A stretch of 64,000 nucleotides of DNA from positions 310,001-374,000 of the forward strand of contig JANWXM010000001.1 in the NCBI GenBank assembly GCA_025055285.1, written 5' to 3'. Below are positions 60,984-64,000 of the stretch, one piece after another (within the stretch, counting starts at the first letter, position 1; each line of letters opens with the position of its first letter). A program made the translations under genes and the position numbers. The notes below the pieces were generated by a model that saw only the letters and a list, made by a program, of their open reading frames with translations, had not been told where the DNA came from and did no database searches. Source of the DNA: Saprospiraceae bacterium. GTDB taxonomy: Bacteria; Bacteroidota; Bacteroidia; Chitinophagales; Saprospiraceae.

Positions 60984-61186
60984 TTAGTCTCACTGCTCAT
61001 GGGGTTATCTTTAGTCTTTCGATAGGGGCAGTGCCTACATCCACTACTGCAACATTTGCCCCGCCGAAGCAAGTAAGCTTCAGTGAATACCATAAATCTA
61101 TTTTCCCAGTAATAATCTCGCCCTTCCTTTAGCACCGAAAGAGGCGGTGCCTTGTCGTCTTTTGTGCGATGTTCTTGCTTTGCCAT
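60980..61186 (-). CDS. DUF5522 small cysteine-rich protein
   Basis: A 68-residue protein of the DUF5522 family. The core reads LKEGRDYYWENRFMVFTEAYLLRRGKCCSSGCRHCPY; the conserved MVFTExYHLxRG-CC-xGCRHCPY motif is clear, with four closely spaced cysteines that could bind zinc or an Fe-S cluster. ATG 61186 is used; ATG 61198 would add four residues. The function is unknown. It is the last gene of the minus-strand stress cluster, about 40 bases after the UspA gene. Confidence 0.85.
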   Translation of the reverse strand: MAKQEHRTKDDKAPPLSVLKEGRDYYWENRFMVFTEAYLLRRGKCCSSGCRHCPYRKTKDNPMSSETN

Positions 61187-61226
61187 GCCCTGAAACAAAC
61201 ATTCGACGTGGCCACTGGTTCATCGA

Positions 61227-62114
61227 CTACGCATCGGCTTTGTCAGCGTGAATAACCAGCACGGGCGTGCTCGTGTGCAACAGCATCTCTCGTGTAATGC
61301 TGCGGTGCAGCAATTCTTCCCAGAAAGAGCGCTGGTGCGTGACGAAGATATACAGATCAATCCGATGATCAAACGCATATTCATGAAGTGCTTCTACAAC
61401 GTCTTCCCTAATAACACGGCTAAAGATGAAGGGGTGAGATGCGTCGCTTGCTTCTCTGTAAAGCTCTTTCAATCGTTCTTCCAATCTTTCCACGTCTTCT
61501 TCAGCGGGTAGACCGACGTGCACAAAGTGCACATTACCGCCTAGGCGCTGAGCAAAGGCAACTGCCTCGGCAACAGCTTCTGGCTCCGCAGACTCGAAAT
61601 CACTGGCATAAAGCAAGTTCCGAAAACCTCTGTAGATGGCCTGCGGAGGTACGAGCAAAACCGGCGAATGAGCTTTTTTGGAGACCTCGATGCTTACTGA
61701 ACCGAACAACTTACGCACGAGTCCGCCTCGTCCTGTTGTGGCCAACACGAGTAAATCTGCCCGCTCTGATAAGTCTACAAGTACCTGTTCGGGAAAGCCA
61801 AAGGCTAAACGCGCCCGCATTCGCGGCTGAACGACATCTGCAGCATTCTCCTCATTGAGGACTTCACTTTCTGGCACACACTCAATACCTTTAGTTTGAG
61901 ATATTCGCTGAATGAAGCCCTCCAACTCCTCTTTCATTGTATTGCGATAGCTGGATATAAAACTCGATGGTGAGGCCTTTGAGCTCTCGAAGATGCTGTC
62001 CATAACATAGACTACTTCTAGATTTGCGCCCAATAACCGCGCTAGATGGCAGGCGAATACGACCGCATTCTCTGATGCTGGGCTGAGGTCTGTGCCTATG
62101 ACTATTCGCTTCAT
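61227..62114 (-). CDS. Tandem universal stress protein (UspA)
   Basis: A 295-residue protein made of two UspA domains. ATG 62114 (MKRIVIGTDLSPASENAV) fits the family; an upstream start at 62153 adds a tail without features. Domain 1 ends with the ATP-type loop GRGGLVRKLFGSVS and HSPVLLVPP; domain 2 starts RNLLYASDFES and ends THQRSFWEELLHRSITREMLLHTSTPVLVIH. The G2xG9xGS-like nucleotide loop is clear in the first half and degenerate in the second. UspA proteins help survival under stress or low oxygen. It follows the cysteine-less thioredoxin-fold gene by 39 bases in a four-gene run. Confidence 0.92.
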   Translation of the reverse strand: MKRIVIGTDLSPASENAVVFACHLARLLGANLEVVYVMDSIFESSKASPSSFISSYRNTMKEELEGFIQRISQTKGIECVPESEVLNEENAADVVQPRMRARLAFGFPEQVLVDLSERADLLVLATTGRGGLVRKLFGSVSIEVSKKAHSPVLLVPPQAIYRGFRNLLYASDFESAEPEAVAEAVAFAQRLGGNVHFVHVGLPAEEDVERLEERLKELYREASDASHPFIFSRVIREDVVEALHEYAFDHRIDLYIFVTHQRSFWEELLHRSITREMLLHTSTPVLVIHADKADA

Positions 62115-62153
62115 CCGATAGAGTTTGCTGCGCAACAAACGGCGATTGCTCAA

Positions 62154-62378
62154 CTATTTTTTTAACTCCTCTACAGAGGGAGCTGACCCCTCTGCCAAAA
62201 TGTGGCCGTCTATCACTAGGGCAGGAGTGCGCCGCACACCGCTGGCAACAACTCGGTGGTATTCTGAGATCTCCTCGACCTCCGCTGAAAGCGCACATTC
62301 CGCCAGCGCCCCCTTTACTTGGTCGCTTAAATAGTGCATCCGCTCATCTCCTCTTCCAATCACTTGTATTGTAGCCAT
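62154..62378 (-). CDS. Thioredoxin-fold protein lacking the CxxC
   Basis: A 74-residue protein of the small TM0996/MTH895-like thioredoxin (redox-active disulfide protein 2) family. The core features are VIGRG-DERM in place of the active-site GxGCPxC (Asp11 and Met14 stand where the cysteines belong), the cis-Pro segment RRTPALVIDG, and the C-terminal PSVEELKK. With only Cys28 left elsewhere, it cannot do thiol-disulfide exchange. Related cysteine-less copies may bind partners or act as regulators. The start MATIQ at 62378 is chosen over 62411. It sits between a CBS protein and UspA. Confidence 0.82.
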   Translation of the reverse strand: MATIQVIGRGDERMHYLSDQVKGALAECALSAEVEEISEYHRVVASGVRRTPALVIDGHILAEGSAPSVEELKK

Positions 62379-62447
62379 AAAGTGACTATTTATTGCCCTT
62401 TTAAAAAACAAACCATTCTTTCTTCTTTAGCAGTAGCTGTCTTCGCC

Positions 62448-62891
62448 TCACAAGTCTTCGTAAACCAGATGAGGCTCTTTTGGTTTTTCGTTTAGCAAAG
62501 CTCGGATAATGTCGTGTGTGGTTACGATACCAACTAGTTCATCATTCCGCACGACAGGTAAAGCATGAAACCAGTTTTTGCTGAAGATCTCTAGCGCTAC
62601 GTTAATGCGGTCATCTGGTTCTAATTTGCCCAGACCTGTGGTCATGATCTCTTCGACGCGAGTATTGTCTAGGACTTCATCTTCCATCATGCCCACTCGA
62701 TGAAGCCCACCTACAAAGCGGTCGTAATCAGTGCGCGAGACAATGCCCACTATCTTGCGAAAGTTGACTACTGGCAAATGATGAAAAGAATGTGTCTCAA
62801 AAATTCTTTTCACTTCTCTCAATGTAGCTTCTGGGTTTACAGTGACTAGGTCAGTGACCATAATGGTAGAAACAGGTGCAAATACGTTCAT
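62448..62891 (-). CDS. CBS-domain pair protein
   Basis: A 147-residue protein of two CBS domains: VSTIMVTDLVTVNPEATLREVKRIFETHSFHHLPVVNFRKIVGIVSRTDYDRFV, then VEEIMTTGLGKLEPDDRINVALEIFSKNWFHALPVVRNDELVGIVTTHDIIRALL. CBS pairs bind adenosyl ligands such as AMP or ATP and sense energy status; stand-alone pairs like this are often regulators of other proteins. It is the first gene of the four-gene minus-strand run and is divergent from the receiver-CRP gene. Confidence 0.92.
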   Translation of the reverse strand: MNVFAPVSTIMVTDLVTVNPEATLREVKRIFETHSFHHLPVVNFRKIVGIVSRTDYDRFVGGLHRVGMMEDEVLDNTRVEEIMTTGLGKLEPDDRINVALEIFSKNWFHALPVVRNDELVGIVTTHDIIRALLNEKPKEPHLVYEDL

Positions 62892-63067
62892 ACTTAAGTC
62901 TTAGTTAAAATGAATACCTCTTGTCACAAAGTTGCCTTCTAATGAATCCGACTCTAAATGACAAGGAACAAATGCGAAAGTGATTTACGTCAACCCTTTG
63001 ATGCTTTTGGATACACGCCATTAAATAGCTTGCTGTACTTTTATCGCCGAAAAACCGGGGCTGACTG
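62892..63067. promoter_or_regulatory. Divergent regulatory region with a candidate CRP/FNR-like box
   Basis: GTGATTTACGTCAA (62980-62993) has a TGA-N6-TCA dyad similar to CRP/FNR sites, with one outer mismatch. A -7-like CAACTTTG reads on the minus strand (62927-62934) toward the CBS gene, and TACTTTTA (63036-63043) reads toward the receiver-CRP gene. So a single box could control both divergent units. Confidence 0.45.
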
Positions 63068-64000
63068 ATGAAAAAGAAAATTTTAATAATAGAAGATCAC
63101 GATGAGGTTCGAGAAAATTTATGCGAAATCCTAAATTTAAGTGGTTATGAGACTATTAGTGCTGAAAACGGCAAAAAGGGAGTGGAAAAAGCAATAGCCG
63201 AGCGCCCTGACCTCATTCTATGCGACGTAATGATGCCAGAGCTAGATGGGTTTGGCGTGTTGCATATTTTAAGTCGAAATGCCGCTACAGCAGATATTCC
63301 ATTTATTTTCTTAACTGCCTTAGCTGAGAAGAGCGATTTTCGCAGGGGCATGTCGTTAGGTGCAGACGATTACATCGTGAAGCCATTTGACGACACTATG
63401 CTCCTGCAAACCATTGAAGCGCGTCTTCAAAAGCATGCTCGGCTGAAGGAGGCTGCTAATCGCCAAAGTGGAGGTGGATTGGAGCATTTTATCAATGAGG
63501 CGCGTGCTATGGAGGCTATTCAGCGCCTCTCGGAAAATCGGGAAGTGCGCCATTATCGCAAGAAGGATTTTCTCTTCCAAGAGGGCGAGTATCCGCGTTG
63601 GCTCTTCTACATCGAGAAAGGCCGCGTTAAACTCTTCAAGACCAATGAAGAAGGCCGAGAATTTATCTTGCGGATCGCTAAAGAAGGAGAATTTTTAGGT
63701 TACTTAGCCCTTTTACGGGAAACGAAATACCAGGAGAGTGCAGCTGCTCTCGAAGACACGACGGTGCGCATGATTCCTAAAGAAGACTTCTTCGCCCTTG
63801 TTTACGGGCATCGCGATGTCAATGCGCGTTTTCTCAAACTTTTGGCGGGTCATTTGACTGATCAAGAGCAACAACTCATTGACTTGGCTTACAATTCAGT
63901 GCGCAAACGCGTGGCAACGACTATTGTGCATTTATTTGACCAAGGCTATCGCGAGATCAATATGTTGCGAGAAGACCTGGCTGCTATGGCTGGAACGGCG
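63068..64000 (+). CDS. Receiver-CRP hybrid transcription regulator (3' truncated by window)
   Basis: Starts at ATG 63068 (MKKKILIIEDHDEVRENL) and runs off the window at residue 311. Residues 1-125 form a response regulator receiver: acidic pocket Glu9/Asp10/Asp12, phosphoacceptor Asp53 in ILCDVMMPELDG, Thr83 and Lys105 (IVKPFDD). A cyclic-nucleotide-binding-like beta-barrel follows (about 160-270: YRKKDFLFQEGEYPRWLFYIEKGRVKLFK, GEFLGYLALL), then the start of an HTH (LREDLAAMAGTA). The last part of the HTH recognition helix is outside. Receiver-CRP hybrids are typical of Bacteroidota oxygen or redox regulons. It is divergent from the CBS-Trx-UspA-DUF5522 run, which it may control. Confidence 0.92.
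   Translation, partial: MKKKILIIEDHDEVRENLCEILNLSGYETISAENGKKGVEKAIAERPDLILCDVMMPELDGFGVLHILSRNAATADIPFIFLTALAEKSDFRRGMSLGADDYIVKPFDDTMLLQTIEARLQKHARLKEAANRQSGGGLEHFINEARAMEAIQRLSENREVRHYRKKDFLFQEGEYPRWLFYIEKGRVKLFKTNEEGREFILRIAKEGEFLGYLALLRETKYQESAAALEDTTVRMIPKEDFFALVYGHRDVNARFLKLLAGHLTDQEQQLIDLAYNSVRKRVATTIVHLFDQGYREINMLREDLAAMAGTA

Overview
The window looks like a chromosomal segment of a free-living Bacteroidota bacterium (class not resolvable from sequence alone; a Chitinophagales/Saprospirales- or Cytophagales-like lineage is my best guess). Reasons: several secreted proteins end in type IX secretion system (T9SS) sorting domains of type A or type B (CHU_C); many genes are preceded by the Bacteroidota -7 promoter element TAnnTTTG; and there are many Bacteroidota-typical families (DUF4292, DUF4403, DUF1800/DUF1501 pair, DUF2147, DUF5522, WbqC, small ribosomal protein THX). 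Gene density is high, with several convergent genes overlapping at their stops. I see no prophage, insertion sequence, CRISPR array, rRNA or integrase.

Layout. 1-7.3 kb: the end of a SNF2 helicase, an RND/MMPL exporter, two thioredoxin-fold secreted proteins, a C4 zinc-ribbon coiled-coil protein and Nif3. 7.4-10.4 kb: TatA and a T9SS type B protein. 11-17.4 kb: SlyD, a divergent SDR, a beta-barrel-like protein, a SCO1-type copper/redox lipoprotein, a bifunctional nuclease and EtfA/EtfB. 17.5-23.8 kb: an envelope cluster (TPR, DUF4292, EnvC-like, orphan PaaD, lipoprotein, PBP4-type carboxypeptidase, PagL-like lipid A deacylase). 23.9-31 kb: class I aminotransferase, then a DUF1800, Tat+T9SS DUF1501 and T9SS type B trio. 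31.4-39.6 kb: GH25 lysozyme, pirin, SbcC-like ATPase, then a tightly overlapping four-gene run (DUF4403, polytopic membrane protein, TraB/GumN, WbqC). 39.6-48.5 kb: P-type ATPase, Ffh, deoxynucleoside kinase, acyl-CoA carboxylase beta subunit and a large zinc metalloprotease. 48.7-55.5 kb: a 2255-residue PKD-rich T9SS surface protein with five near-identical 153-bp tandem repeats. 55.6-60 kb: a candidate small RNA, class III aminotransferase, lipoprotein, ribosomal protein THX (40 codons), DUF2147, tRNA-Gln and a peroxiredoxin that lacks its peroxidatic cysteine. 60-64 kb: a redox/stress cluster (DUF5522, tandem UspA, a cysteine-less thioredoxin-fold protein, CBS pair) divergent from a receiver-CRP hybrid regulator that runs off the end.

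Two themes link the genes: cell-envelope export and surface display (Tat, T9SS clients, EnvC, PBP4, PagL, RND), and thiol/redox proteins that have kept the fold but in two cases lost the cysteines. The most unusual items are the homogenised repeat array, the two cysteine-less redox proteins, the candidate sRNA and the four-gene envelope run of unknown job.
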